A DNA stretch of 64,000 nt, taken from UBA7702 sp040776805 (GTDB lineage Bacteria > Bacillota > Dehalobacteriia > UBA7702). Below are positions 16,348-24,880 of this stretch, one piece after another. A program made the translations under genes and the position numbers. Positions within the stretch are counted from its first letter, which is position 1. The number at the start of each line of letters is the position of its first letter. The notes beneath the pieces are model-generated. The model did not search any database and was not told the DNA's origin. It saw only the letters and a program-made list of their open reading frames with translations. The stretch lies in assembly GCA_040776805.1 (NCBI GenBank), contig JAXGZS010000008.1, forward strand, positions 22,112-86,111, written 5' to 3'.

Positions 16348-17892
16348 GTGGCCGTCATCCTTGCGAAAGTGAACTCCGTTGCCCTTTACGGATTGGAGCC
16401 CCATCCTGTCACCGTAGAAGCCGATGTGGCCAACGGCATTCCCGTTTTTGAGATCGTCGGCTTACCGGAAACCGCGGTAAGGGAAAGCCGGGAGCGGGTA
16501 AAAGCCGCTTTGAAAAACGCCGGTTTTGTTTTTCCCGCCAAGCGCATCATCATCAATTTGGCTCCCGCCGATTTAAAAAAGAGCGGCACCAGCTTCGATC
16601 TGCCCATCGCCTTGGCGCTTCTCGTCGCCACCGACCAGATCAGCGCCGCGTATATAGAAGAACAAATGTACTTTTTTGGTGAACTTTCTTTGGACGGTTC
16701 CGTTTCTGCGGTTAACGGTGTTTTGCCGATGGTCGGCGGCATCGCCGATGCGGAGGAAAATGCCGTCGTTTTTTTACCGCGGGCCAATGCCAAGGAGGCT
16801 GCCCTCGACGGCAGAAGTACGGTCTATCCCGTTGCTTCCCTGAGCGCTTTGGCGGATCACCTCAGCGCCGATTCCCCCATAGAAGCCGTCTACAGTGAGG
16901 AAAGCGATTTCGCCTTGACGGAGAAAAACGCCGGTCGCTGTCTCGATATGAAGGAAATCAAAGGCCAGGCCCAGGTCAAGCGGGGCATGGAAATTGCAGC
17001 CGCCGGCGGCCAGCAACGTCCTTTTGATCGGCGTTCCGGCAGCGGCAAGACCCTTTTGGCCAGGAGCTTTCCAACGATTCTACCGCCGCTGACACGAAAA
17101 GAAGCATTGGCGGTGACGGCCCTTTACAGCCTGGCCGGGGAATTGAAAGACGATTTTCTGGTAAGGGAACGTCCCTTCCGTTCCCCTCACCACACTTCTT
17201 CGGCGGTGAGCCTCACCGGCGGCGGCACCTATCCGAAGCCGGGGGAAATCAGTATGGCTTCTAAGGGCGTGCTCTTCCTTGATGAGATCGTGGAATTCCC
17301 CAAAACCGTTTTACAGGTGCTGCGCCAGCCTTTGGAAGACAAGGTGGTGCATATTTCCAGGATCGCGGGGAGCTGCAGCTTTCCCGCGGACTTTCAGCTG
17401 ATCGCCGCCTGCAATCCCTGTCCCTGCGGCTATTACGGCGATCCCGATAAGGAATGCTCCTGCTCGGAGCAGCAGATTCACCGTTATTTTAACAAATTAG
17501 GCGGTCCCTTGTTAGACCGCATTGATATCCATATGAACGTCTCTCGGGTGGCCTTTCGCGAGCTTCATGACGAAGAAACCGCGGAGGAATCCTCGGCGGC
17601 GATACGGAAGCGCGTCGTTGGGGCCAGGAACAGGCAGCAAGAACGGTATCAAGAGCTTGCGATCACCAGCAACGCCGGTCTCGACCGCCGCTATCTCGAC
17701 GCTTTCTGTCCCCTTGACCGGGAAACCACTGCCGTACTGGAAAAGGTCTTTCAGCGCCTTCATTTAAGCGCCAGGGGCCATGACCGCATCATCAAGGTGG
17801 CCCGCACCATTGCGGATCTGGCCGGTGAGACGAAAATTCAGAGTCAGCATATATTGGAAGCGGTGCAATACCGCTCCCTGGACCGTATATAA
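16348..17892 (+). CDS. comM: YifB/ComM-family AAA+ ATPase (Mg-chelatase-like), with altered P-loop
   Basis: A 514-residue member of the ComM/YifB family, hexameric helicases that promote branch migration during transformation. The N-terminal Lon-like domain (GLPETAVRESRERVKAAL), Walker B (GVLFLDEI, about residue 308) and AACNPCPCGYYGDP are normal. The P-loop reads GGQQRPFDRRSGSGKT, where relatives have GGHN, hydrophobic residues and then PGSGKT. The DNA explains this as a +1 near 17012 and a -1 near 17036 that restore frame. The start is uncertain: the GTG overlaps GGGAGG, and homology fits best from the ATC at 16357. Confidence 0.88.
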   Translation: MAVILAKVNSVALYGLEPHPVTVEADVANGIPVFEIVGLPETAVRESRERVKAALKNAGFVFPAKRIIINLAPADLKKSGTSFDLPIALALLVATDQISAAYIEEQMYFFGELSLDGSVSAVNGVLPMVGGIADAEENAVVFLPRANAKEAALDGRSTVYPVASLSALADHLSADSPIEAVYSEESDFALTEKNAGRCLDMKEIKGQAQVKRGMEIAAAGGQQRPFDRRSGSGKTLLARSFPTILPPLTRKEALAVTALYSLAGELKDDFLVRERPFRSPHHTSSAVSLTGGGTYPKPGEISMASKGVLFLDEIVEFPKTVLQVLRQPLEDKVVHISRIAGSCSFPADFQLIAACNPCPCGYYGDPDKECSCSEQQIHRYFNKLGGPLLDRIDIHMNVSRVAFRELHDEETAEESSAAIRKRVVGARNRQQERYQELAITSNAGLDRRYLDAFCPLDRETTAVLEKVFQRLHLSARGHDRIIKVARTIADLAGETKIQSQHILEAVQYRSLDRI

Positions 17893-17915
17893 AAGAAAAA
17901 GAGGAAACGGTGAAC

Positions 17916-18677
17916 ATGAAAACAATTGTAGACGGCTTGGAAATCAACTACCGAGAGGAAGGGGAAGGCCCCCCCGTTTTACTGCTCCACGGTTGGGGCT
18001 GCAACGGCGGCCACTGGGAGCCGGTTTTCGCGGCGCTCAAAGAAAACCACCGGGTGGTGGCCCCTGATATTCCCGGTTTCGGCGAAAGCGAAGAACCCCC
18101 CAGCACCTGGGGAACCAAGGAATACGCCTCGTTCTTCGAACACTTTATGCGCACTTTGAAAATCGAACAACCCGTGGTGATCGGCCACTCCAACGGCGGC
18201 CGGATCGGTATCGCCCTGGCGGCGAAAGGCCGCGCCGCTAAATTGATTTTAACGGACAGCGCCGGTATTAAGCCGAAACGGGATATTTCCTATTACGCGA
18301 AAATCTATTCCTATAAAGCCATGAAAACAGTGCTTTCCCTGCCGGGTCTCAGCGAAAAGAAAGCGGAGATTCTGGAAAAAAGGCGGGGTAAGGCGGGAAG
18401 CGCCGACTATAACGCCGCCTCCGAGGGGATGCGCCGCATTCTCTCGACGGTGGTCAATGAAGATCTGACCCCATATCTGCAACAGATTCGCGTTTCCACT
18501 CTGCTGATTTGGGGCAGCGAAGACACGGCGACCCCGTTATCCGACGGAGAGCAGATGGAAGCGATTTTGAAGAAAAACAATGTCGATTGTGCCCTCATCG
18601 TTTTTAACGGTCGCGGCCATTATGCCTTTTTAGAGGAAAAACAACGTTTTATCAGCATATGCCAGGCATTTATCTGA
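17916..18677 (+). CDS. alpha/beta hydrolase
   Basis: A 253-residue alpha/beta-hydrolase fold protein. The oxyanion region is LLLHGWGCNGGHW, the nucleophile is Ser92 in GHSNGG, the acid is likely Asp in WGSEDTATP, and the histidine is in GRGHYAFLE. There is no signal peptide. It sits immediately before a MurF-like ligase and a D-Ala-D-Ala ligase with tight spacing, so a role in cell-wall precursor or lipid chemistry is possible, but the substrate cannot be inferred. The ATG at 17916 is preferred over a GTG six bases upstream by ribosome-site spacing. Confidence 0.8.
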   Translation: MKTIVDGLEINYREEGEGPPVLLLHGWGCNGGHWEPVFAALKENHRVVAPDIPGFGESEEPPSTWGTKEYASFFEHFMRTLKIEQPVVIGHSNGGRIGIALAAKGRAAKLILTDSAGIKPKRDISYYAKIYSYKAMKTVLSLPGLSEKKAEILEKRRGKAGSADYNAASEGMRRILSTVVNEDLTPYLQQIRVSTLLIWGSEDTATPLSDGEQMEAILKKNNVDCALIVFNGRGHYAFLEEKQRFISICQAFI

Positions 18678-18690
18678 GGAGGAAAGCATT

Positions 18691-20310
18691 ATGAGCTACC
18701 ATTTGATGTCCCTGCTGTGGATCTTGGCCACCGTACCTTTTTTGATCTTTTCGGTGCAGCGCCTCGTCTACGAACTCCACATGATGCAGCTGAATACATA
18801 CAGAAACGACCGTTACGGCGCCTGGCTGAAGGCAAAGGGGCCCAGACGTTTCAAGGATCTTTTGCCGCTCCTCGCCGGAGTACCCCTGATTTTCATCGGC
18901 GGTTTCGTCGCGGAACTCATCGCGGTTTTGATCTGGGCGCTCTTCTATCTCATTTTCGTGCAGACGAGAGATAAAACGCCGCCGAAAAAACCCCTGGTAT
19001 TCACAAAGCGGGCGACGCGGCTCTACGTCACGTTGCTGACCATTTACTTTTTGCCCGCCATCGCGATTTTGCTGCTGATCGTGGCCAATGAGAGCGCGGC
19101 CATGCTGATTCGCGGGGTTTTCCTCTTGCTTTTGGCGCTGCTGCCCTTTCTCTCGCCGCTTTTCATCGTCGCCGCCAATACCTTTATGCAGCCTTTTGAA
19201 GAGCATCAGCAGGATAAATTCTTCAATGAAGCCCACGATCTCCTGGCGGAACAGCAGGACCTGCTGAAGATCGCCATCACCGGTAGCTACGGCAAGACCT
19301 CGGTGAAACACATCCTAAACCGCATGTTGGAAGAAAAATACTATACGCTGATGCCCCCCGGCTCCTACAATACGCCCATGGGCATCACCAAGATCATTCG
19401 CGAAGAGTTAAAGCCGATGCACCAGGCTTTCGTGACGGAAATGGGGGCCAAGCAGCAGGGGGATATCGCCGAACTATGCGCCTTGGTGGAACCGAGATAC
19501 GGCATCATCACCGCTTTGGGCGAAGCCCATTTGGAATCCTTCGGCTCCTTTGAGACGATTGTCGATACGAAATTCGAATTGGCGGAAGCCCTGCCCGAAG
19601 ACGGCGTCGCCGTGTTGAATTTCGACGACCCGGCCATCCGCGATAACGCGTATCGGGTGAAGGGCAAAGTGATCTCTTACGGCATGGAAAGCCCCGATCT
19701 CGACTATTGGGCCGCGGATATCCGCTACCACCACCGCGGTACGGAATTTACGCTCTGCGCCAAAGATGGCGCGAAGGAAGAATTCAGAAGCCAGCTTTTG
19801 GGCATTCACAACGTCTATAATATTGTCGCCGCCGCCGCCATGGCCCATGAACTGGGCGTTTCCTTCAAACAGATGAAGCGCGCCGTATCGGCCCTGCCCC
19901 CGGTGGAACACCGCCTGGAGCTAAAAACCACGGCCAACGGATTGAATATCATCGATGACGCCTTTAACGCCAATCCTGTGGGGGCCGCCGCGGCCATGGA
20001 TGTTTTGGGCCAGATCGAAGGGGGCAAAAAATTCCTGATTACCCCCGGTATGGTGGAACTTGGCGTCAAAGAATATGAGGAAAATAGGAAGTTCGGCGCT
20101 CATGCTGCCGCTGTCTGCGACTACATCGCCCTCGTCGGCGAAAAGCAGACGGAAGCGCTGAAAGAGGGTATTCTCTCCGCGGGCTTCCCCGAAGATCAGC
20201 TCTTTATCGCCCAAAACCTCAACGAAGCAAACACTTTTGTATATGGCAGGGCAGGCAAGGGCGACTTTGTCCTCTATGAAAACGATCTGCCCGATACGTA
20301 TAACGAATAA
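18691..20310 (+). CDS. membrane-anchored MurF-like UDP-MurNAc-tripeptide D-Ala-D-Ala ligase
   Basis: A 539-residue protein in two parts. The first about 175 residues contain four or more hydrophobic membrane segments. The rest is a Mur ligase: GSYGKTSVK at residue 198 (ATP loop), MPPGSYNTPMGI, EMGAKQQGDI, GEAHLESFGS and VEHRLELK...IDDAFNANP. This matches MurF, which adds D-Ala-D-Ala to the UDP-MurNAc peptide. Ordinary MurF is about 450 residues and cytoplasmic, so the membrane anchor is unusual. It lies 13 bases after the hydrolase and 17 before ddl. Confidence 0.85.
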   Translation: MSYHLMSLLWILATVPFLIFSVQRLVYELHMMQLNTYRNDRYGAWLKAKGPRRFKDLLPLLAGVPLIFIGGFVAELIAVLIWALFYLIFVQTRDKTPPKKPLVFTKRATRLYVTLLTIYFLPAIAILLLIVANESAAMLIRGVFLLLLALLPFLSPLFIVAANTFMQPFEEHQQDKFFNEAHDLLAEQQDLLKIAITGSYGKTSVKHILNRMLEEKYYTLMPPGSYNTPMGITKIIREELKPMHQAFVTEMGAKQQGDIAELCALVEPRYGIITALGEAHLESFGSFETIVDTKFELAEALPEDGVAVLNFDDPAIRDNAYRVKGKVISYGMESPDLDYWAADIRYHHRGTEFTLCAKDGAKEEFRSQLLGIHNVYNIVAAAAMAHELGVSFKQMKRAVSALPPVEHRLELKTTANGLNIIDDAFNANPVGAAAAMDVLGQIEGGKKFLITPGMVELGVKEYEENRKFGAHAAAVCDYIALVGEKQTEALKEGILSAGFPEDQLFIAQNLNEANTFVYGRAGKGDFVLYENDLPDTYNE

Positions 20311-20327
20311 AGCAGGGAGGCAATCAT

Positions 20328-21494
20328 ATGAAAACAACCGTTGGCGTCATTTTTGGCTGCTCCTCCGTGGAACATGAAGTGGCGATTATATCCGCGCTTC
20401 AGGCCATGCAAGCCTTGGACAAAGCAAAATACGATATTTTTCCCATTTACATCAGCAAGGAGGGGGACTGGTATTGGGGAGACGTACTGAACGATATTGA
20501 AAATTTTAAGGATTTGAACCGCCTGCTCTCCCAATGCGTAAAGATCGTGGTTTCCGCCAACGCCGAAGACGGTACGGTCTTTCTCTACCCTCAAGGACTG
20601 CTCAATAAAAAGCCCCTGGCTGTCATCGACGTGTTTTTACCGGTGATGCACGGCGCTTACGGGGAAGACGGCTGCCTCCAAGGCTTTTTGGAAATGACCG
20701 GCATTCCCTATACGGGTCCTTCGGTGCTTTCCGCCGCCGTTGGTATGGACAAGGTGGCACAAAAGGCTCTTTGCAAAATGGGGAACGTGCCGGTGCTTGA
20801 TTGCTTCTGGTTTTACGGCGCTCAATGGAGCGACGCCGAAGAAGAGATCATCGCCTTCATTGAACGGAAGTTTTCCTATCCCGTCATCGTCAAGCCGGCC
20901 AACCTTGGTTCCAGTATCGGCATCAAGATCGCCGAGAACCGGGAGGAACTGAACGACGCCATTGAAACGGCGGCGCAATACTCTCAGAAAATTTTGGTGG
21001 AGCACGCCATCAAGCATTTGAAGGAAGTCAATGTCGCCGTCCTCGGCGACGCCTATCAGGCCGAAGTTTCCGAATTGGAAGAGCCGGTGAGTGTCGGTAA
21101 AATCCTTGGTTTTGGCGAAAAATACCTTCAACCTGACGGTAAAACCGCCGGTATGGCAGGCTTGAAACGGAAAATTCCGGCGGAAATTTCCGAGGAGACG
21201 GCCTCCCGCATCCGGGAAATCGCTTTGGATACCTTTTACTGCATGAACGGCCAGGGCGTATGGCGCCTCGACTTTATGCTCGATCTCGATACGGATCATA
21301 TTTATTTAAACGAAGTCAACACGATTCCCGGTTCCCTTTCCTTTTATTTGTGGGAACCCAAGGGATTATCTTATCCCCAGCTCCTCGATAAACTGATTCA
21401 GATCGCCTTAAGAAATAAGCAGAGAAAGAAAAATATGATCACTTCTTTTTCCAGCAATATTTTGGCCCAGGGAGGCTTCAAAGGTAAGAAATAA
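20328..21494 (+). CDS. ddl: D-alanine--D-alanine ligase
   Basis: A 388-residue ATP-grasp ligase. GCSSVEHEVAIISA is the N-terminal substrate motif, PVIVKPANLGSSIGI the ATP-grasp lysine region, and LNEVNTIPGSLSFYLWEPKGL the metal and substrate end. It makes the dipeptide used by MurF, which is encoded just upstream. The omega-loop region (FGEKYLQPDGK) differs from textbook Ddl, so I would not claim strict D-Ala specificity from sequence. The last base of its stop codon is shared with the dprA start. Confidence 0.9.
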   Translation: MKTTVGVIFGCSSVEHEVAIISALQAMQALDKAKYDIFPIYISKEGDWYWGDVLNDIENFKDLNRLLSQCVKIVVSANAEDGTVFLYPQGLLNKKPLAVIDVFLPVMHGAYGEDGCLQGFLEMTGIPYTGPSVLSAAVGMDKVAQKALCKMGNVPVLDCFWFYGAQWSDAEEEIIAFIERKFSYPVIVKPANLGSSIGIKIAENREELNDAIETAAQYSQKILVEHAIKHLKEVNVAVLGDAYQAEVSELEEPVSVGKILGFGEKYLQPDGKTAGMAGLKRKIPAEISEETASRIREIALDTFYCMNGQGVWRLDFMLDLDTDHIYLNEVNTIPGSLSFYLWEPKGLSYPQLLDKLIQIALRNKQRKKNMITSFSSNILAQGGFKGKK

Positions 21495-22606
21495 TGGATG
21501 AGCGAGAGATCAACTATTTGGTGGCGCTGGGGCAGGTCAACGGTGTGCAGCAAGGTCTGCTCACGCTGCTGATGGATTACTTCGGCGACGCCGAAAAAGC
21601 CTGGCGGGAATATCGCCGCTGGCATAAAGCGCTGCCTTTGACCACCGATAAGTGCGAGGAAATCGTCGGCTACCGCAGGAAAGTGGAGTCGGAAACTTTT
21701 TCCCTCTACCGCAAAAACCTCGGCGTAAAGGTGGTCACCGTTAAGGACGAGGACTTCCCCGCCGGTTTGCGCACCGTGGAGGATCCTCCCTACTATCTGT
21801 TTTATTACGGCGCCTTGCCGGATCCCGACCGTCTTGCCATCGCCGTGGTGGGATCGCGGAAGTGCTCCGATTACGGCAAAGCCGCCACCCACAAAGTCGT
21901 CACCGACTTGGTGCAAAAAGCCGGCGTCGCCATCATCAGCGGCATGGCCGAAGGCATTGATGCCGCTGCCCACGGAGGAGCGCTCCAGGCCAACGGCTAT
22001 ACCGCGGCGGTTTTGGGCAACGGTATCGACGTGATCTATCCTTCCTTTCACGGAAAGCTCTACCGGGCGCTGAAAGAAAAGGGCTGCGTCATCAGCGAGT
22101 TTCCCTTGGGATATGGCAGCTTTCCCCAGAACTTTCCCCAGCGCAACCGGCTGATCAGCGGTTTGAGCAGCGGTGTTTTCGTAACGGAAGCCCGGATCAA
22201 AAGCGGCGCTTACCATACGGTAAAACACGGCCTGGAACAGGGCAAGGAAATTTACGCCCTGCCACACTCGATTTTTTCCGGCGGCGGTTATCTGCCTCAT
22301 TATCTCATTGAAACGGGCCAGGCGAAATTCGCCGCCTGCGCCGAAGATATATTAGAAGATTTTATCGATGTGGATCTCGTCGAGCGTATGCAACGGGGGG
22401 AAAAGAGAGAAGGTTTTTGTCTCGCCGCCTCCCCGGGAGAACGGGAGGTCGTGGAGGCCTTGCAAAAGGGTGACCGCTCCTTTGACGAACTGCTGCAAGG
22501 CGCACCGCTGACTGCGGCGGAACTCTCTTCTTTTTTGACCCGCCTGGAAATCGAAGGCGCTGTTTACGAAACACCGGAAAAAACTTATATTCTGAAAAAT
22601 AATTAA
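21494..22606 (+). CDS. dprA: DNA processing protein DprA
   Basis: DprA protects incoming single-stranded DNA and loads RecA in transformation. The 370-residue protein has an N-terminal helical region, the Rossmann-like core with AVVGSRKCSDYGKA, ISGMAEGIDAAAHGGAL, AVLGNGIDVIYPSFH and FPQRNRLISGLS, and a C-terminal winged-helix domain (DELLQGAPLTAAELSSFLTRLEIEG, shown in part). Order dprA-topA is standard in Firmicutes. Together with comM upstream it suggests a DNA-uptake or recombination role, though these genes are also found in bacteria with no known competence. Confidence 0.94.
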   Translation: MDEREINYLVALGQVNGVQQGLLTLLMDYFGDAEKAWREYRRWHKALPLTTDKCEEIVGYRRKVESETFSLYRKNLGVKVVTVKDEDFPAGLRTVEDPPYYLFYYGALPDPDRLAIAVVGSRKCSDYGKAATHKVVTDLVQKAGVAIISGMAEGIDAAAHGGALQANGYTAAVLGNGIDVIYPSFHGKLYRALKEKGCVISEFPLGYGSFPQNFPQRNRLISGLSSGVFVTEARIKSGAYHTVKHGLEQGKEIYALPHSIFSGGGYLPHYLIETGQAKFAACAEDILEDFIDVDLVERMQRGEKREGFCLAASPGEREVVEALQKGDRSFDELLQGAPLTAAELSSFLTRLEIEGAVYETPEKTYILKNN

Positions 22607-22618
22607 GGGGTATTATTT

Positions 22619-24880
22619 ATGAGCAAATACTTGGTGGTTGTGGAATCCCCCACGAAAGCAAAAACGATTGGTAAATTTTTAGGAAAGAACTATAAAGTTG
22701 TTTCCTCCATGGGCCATATCCGCGATCTGCCCAAAAGCAAACTCGGCATTGAGGTGGAGGACGGATTCAAACCTCATTACATTACCATTCGCGGCAAAGG
22801 GGAAATGCTGAAAGAACTGAAAAAGAGTGCCAAAGCCGCGGATAAGATTTTGTATGCCGCCGACCCCGACCGCGAAGGGGAAGCCATCGCCTGGCATCTG
22901 AAGCAATATTTGGAAAACAATCCGGAGGGCAATGATCCCAATCCCGATGAATTATGCCGCATTGAATTCAATGAAATCACCAAAGAGGCCATTAAAAACG
23001 CGGTAAAAAAACCGCGTCCCATTGACGTGGACCGTTTCTACGCCCAACAGAGCCGCCGCATCTTAGACCGTCTCGTCGGTTATAAGCTCAGCCCGCTGTT
23101 GTGGAAAAAGGTCAGAAAAGGTCTTTCCGCCGGGCGCGTGCAAAGCGTGGCGGTGCGGCTGATCTGCGAACGCCAAAGGGAAATTGACGATTTCAAGCCG
23201 GAAGAATACTGGACTTTGGAAGCGGACTTTCTCCATAAAGAAAGCTCCCTCAGCGCCAAATTATTGAAGGTGGACGGAAAAAAAGCGGAGATTCCCAACG
23301 AAGCCGCCATGGAGACGGTGATCGGCGGTTTGAAGGACGCTGTTTACAAAGTGATTTCGGCCCAAAAGAAACAAAAAAACAAAGCGCCGCAGCCCGCCTT
23401 CACAACCAGCAGTATGCAACAGGAAGCCAACCAAAAGCTGAATTTTACGGCCAAACGCACCATGCAGCTGGCCCAACAGCTTTACGAAGGGATCTCTTTG
23501 GGCGGCAGCAACGTCGGTTTGATCACTTACATGCGTACCGACTCGGTGCGCGTCGCCGAACCGGCTCAGCAGGAGGCGCTGGACTATATTGAGCAAACCT
23601 ACGGGAAAGAGTTCTGCCCGGCAAAACCGCGGCAGCACGCCGTCGGCGCCCATGCCCAAAACGCCCACGAGGGGATTCGTCCCACCTCCGTGCAGAGAAC
23701 GCCGCTTTCCGTAAAACAATACCTAAATCAGCCCCAATACCGTCTCTATAAACTGATCTGGGAACGCTTTGTCGCCAGTCAAATGGCCGACGCCAAAGTA
23801 CAGACCACCAATTACGACATCGAAGCCAACCGCTGCCTCTTCCGGGCCAGCGGCAACATCGTGATCTTCCCCGGTTATATGAAACTCTATAAGAACGACG
23901 ATAAAAACAACGCTTTGCCCGAAGTCAAAGAAGGGGAAGTCCTGACCTTGAAAGAACTTCTGCCGGAACAACACTTCACCCAAGCGCCATCGGCCTATAC
24001 CGAAGCGGCGCTCATCAAAACCTTGGAAAAACTCGGCATCGGACGCCCCTCGACTTATGTGACGATCATTGAAACCGTGGTCAGCCGCGGCTATGTTTCC
24101 AGGAAAGAGAAGACCTTCCACCCCACGGAGCTGGGAATCGTCGTCAATGATCTGCTGATGGAACATTTCCCCGATATTTTGAACGTGGAATTCACGGCCA
24201 AAATGGAAGAGAAACTGGATAAAGTGGAAGTCGGCGATCTCGGCTGGCAGAAGATTCTGGAGGACTTTTACGGTCCCTTCTCCGCCTCCTTGGAAAAGGC
24301 CGAGGAAGCCATCGGCGAAGTGGAACTCGTCGATGAAGTAAGCGACGTGGTCTGCGAGTACTGCGGCAAACAAATGGTCTATAAAATGGGCCGCTACGGC
24401 CGTTTCCTGGCCTGTCCCGGCTATCCCGCCTGCCGCAACATCAAATCCGTGGATAAAGACGGCAATGTGGAAGAAAAAACCTTGGGCGAGAGCGACGTTC
24501 AATGCGAAAAATGCGGCCGCACCATGGTGGTGAAAAAAGGCAAATACGGCAAGTTTTTGGCCTGCCCCGGCTATCCCACCTGTAAGAACATCAAATCCAT
24601 CGACGAGGAAATCGGCGTCAAATGTGTGCAATGCGGCGGCGAGCTGGTTCGCAAACGCAACAAGCGGGGCAAGGTCTTCTATGGCTGTCAGAATTACCCC
24701 GACTGCCAGGTGGCCTATTGGAACCTGCCTTTGACGGAGGTTTGTCCCGAATGCGGCCAGCACATGGTGGAAAAAACAGGGAAAGACGGTGAAAAAATCG
24801 TCTTTTGTGAAAATAAGGAATGCCCCACGAATCAAAAAGCCGTAAAAACCAAGGGGCGGAAGAAGAGTACCAATGCGTAA
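22619..24880 (+). CDS. topA: DNA topoisomerase I
   Basis: A type IA topoisomerase of 753 residues that relaxes negative supercoils. The Toprim domain begins VVVESPTKAKTIGKFLG and includes AADPDREGEAIAWHL. The catalytic tyrosine is about residue 304 in TYMRTDSVR, and GIGRPSTYVTII is also conserved. From about residue 578 there are four C4 zinc-ribbon modules (CEYCGKQ, CEKCGRT, CVQCGGE, CPECGQH), the last one irregular. The stop overlaps the trmFO start by eight bases. Confidence 0.96.
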   Translation: MSKYLVVVESPTKAKTIGKFLGKNYKVVSSMGHIRDLPKSKLGIEVEDGFKPHYITIRGKGEMLKELKKSAKAADKILYAADPDREGEAIAWHLKQYLENNPEGNDPNPDELCRIEFNEITKEAIKNAVKKPRPIDVDRFYAQQSRRILDRLVGYKLSPLLWKKVRKGLSAGRVQSVAVRLICERQREIDDFKPEEYWTLEADFLHKESSLSAKLLKVDGKKAEIPNEAAMETVIGGLKDAVYKVISAQKKQKNKAPQPAFTTSSMQQEANQKLNFTAKRTMQLAQQLYEGISLGGSNVGLITYMRTDSVRVAEPAQQEALDYIEQTYGKEFCPAKPRQHAVGAHAQNAHEGIRPTSVQRTPLSVKQYLNQPQYRLYKLIWERFVASQMADAKVQTTNYDIEANRCLFRASGNIVIFPGYMKLYKNDDKNNALPEVKEGEVLTLKELLPEQHFTQAPSAYTEAALIKTLEKLGIGRPSTYVTIIETVVSRGYVSRKEKTFHPTELGIVVNDLLMEHFPDILNVEFTAKMEEKLDKVEVGDLGWQKILEDFYGPFSASLEKAEEAIGEVELVDEVSDVVCEYCGKQMVYKMGRYGRFLACPGYPACRNIKSVDKDGNVEEKTLGESDVQCEKCGRTMVVKKGKYGKFLACPGYPTCKNIKSIDEEIGVKCVQCGGELVRKRNKRGKVFYGCQNYPDCQVAYWNLPLTEVCPECGQHMVEKTGKDGEKIVFCENKECPTNQKAVKTKGRKKSTNA

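Noticed and set aside
20328..21494. Vancomycin-resistance type D-Ala-D-Lac ligase
   Set aside because: No vanH, vanX or vanS/R genes are nearby, and the loop residues are not diagnostic; ordinary Ddl is the safer call.
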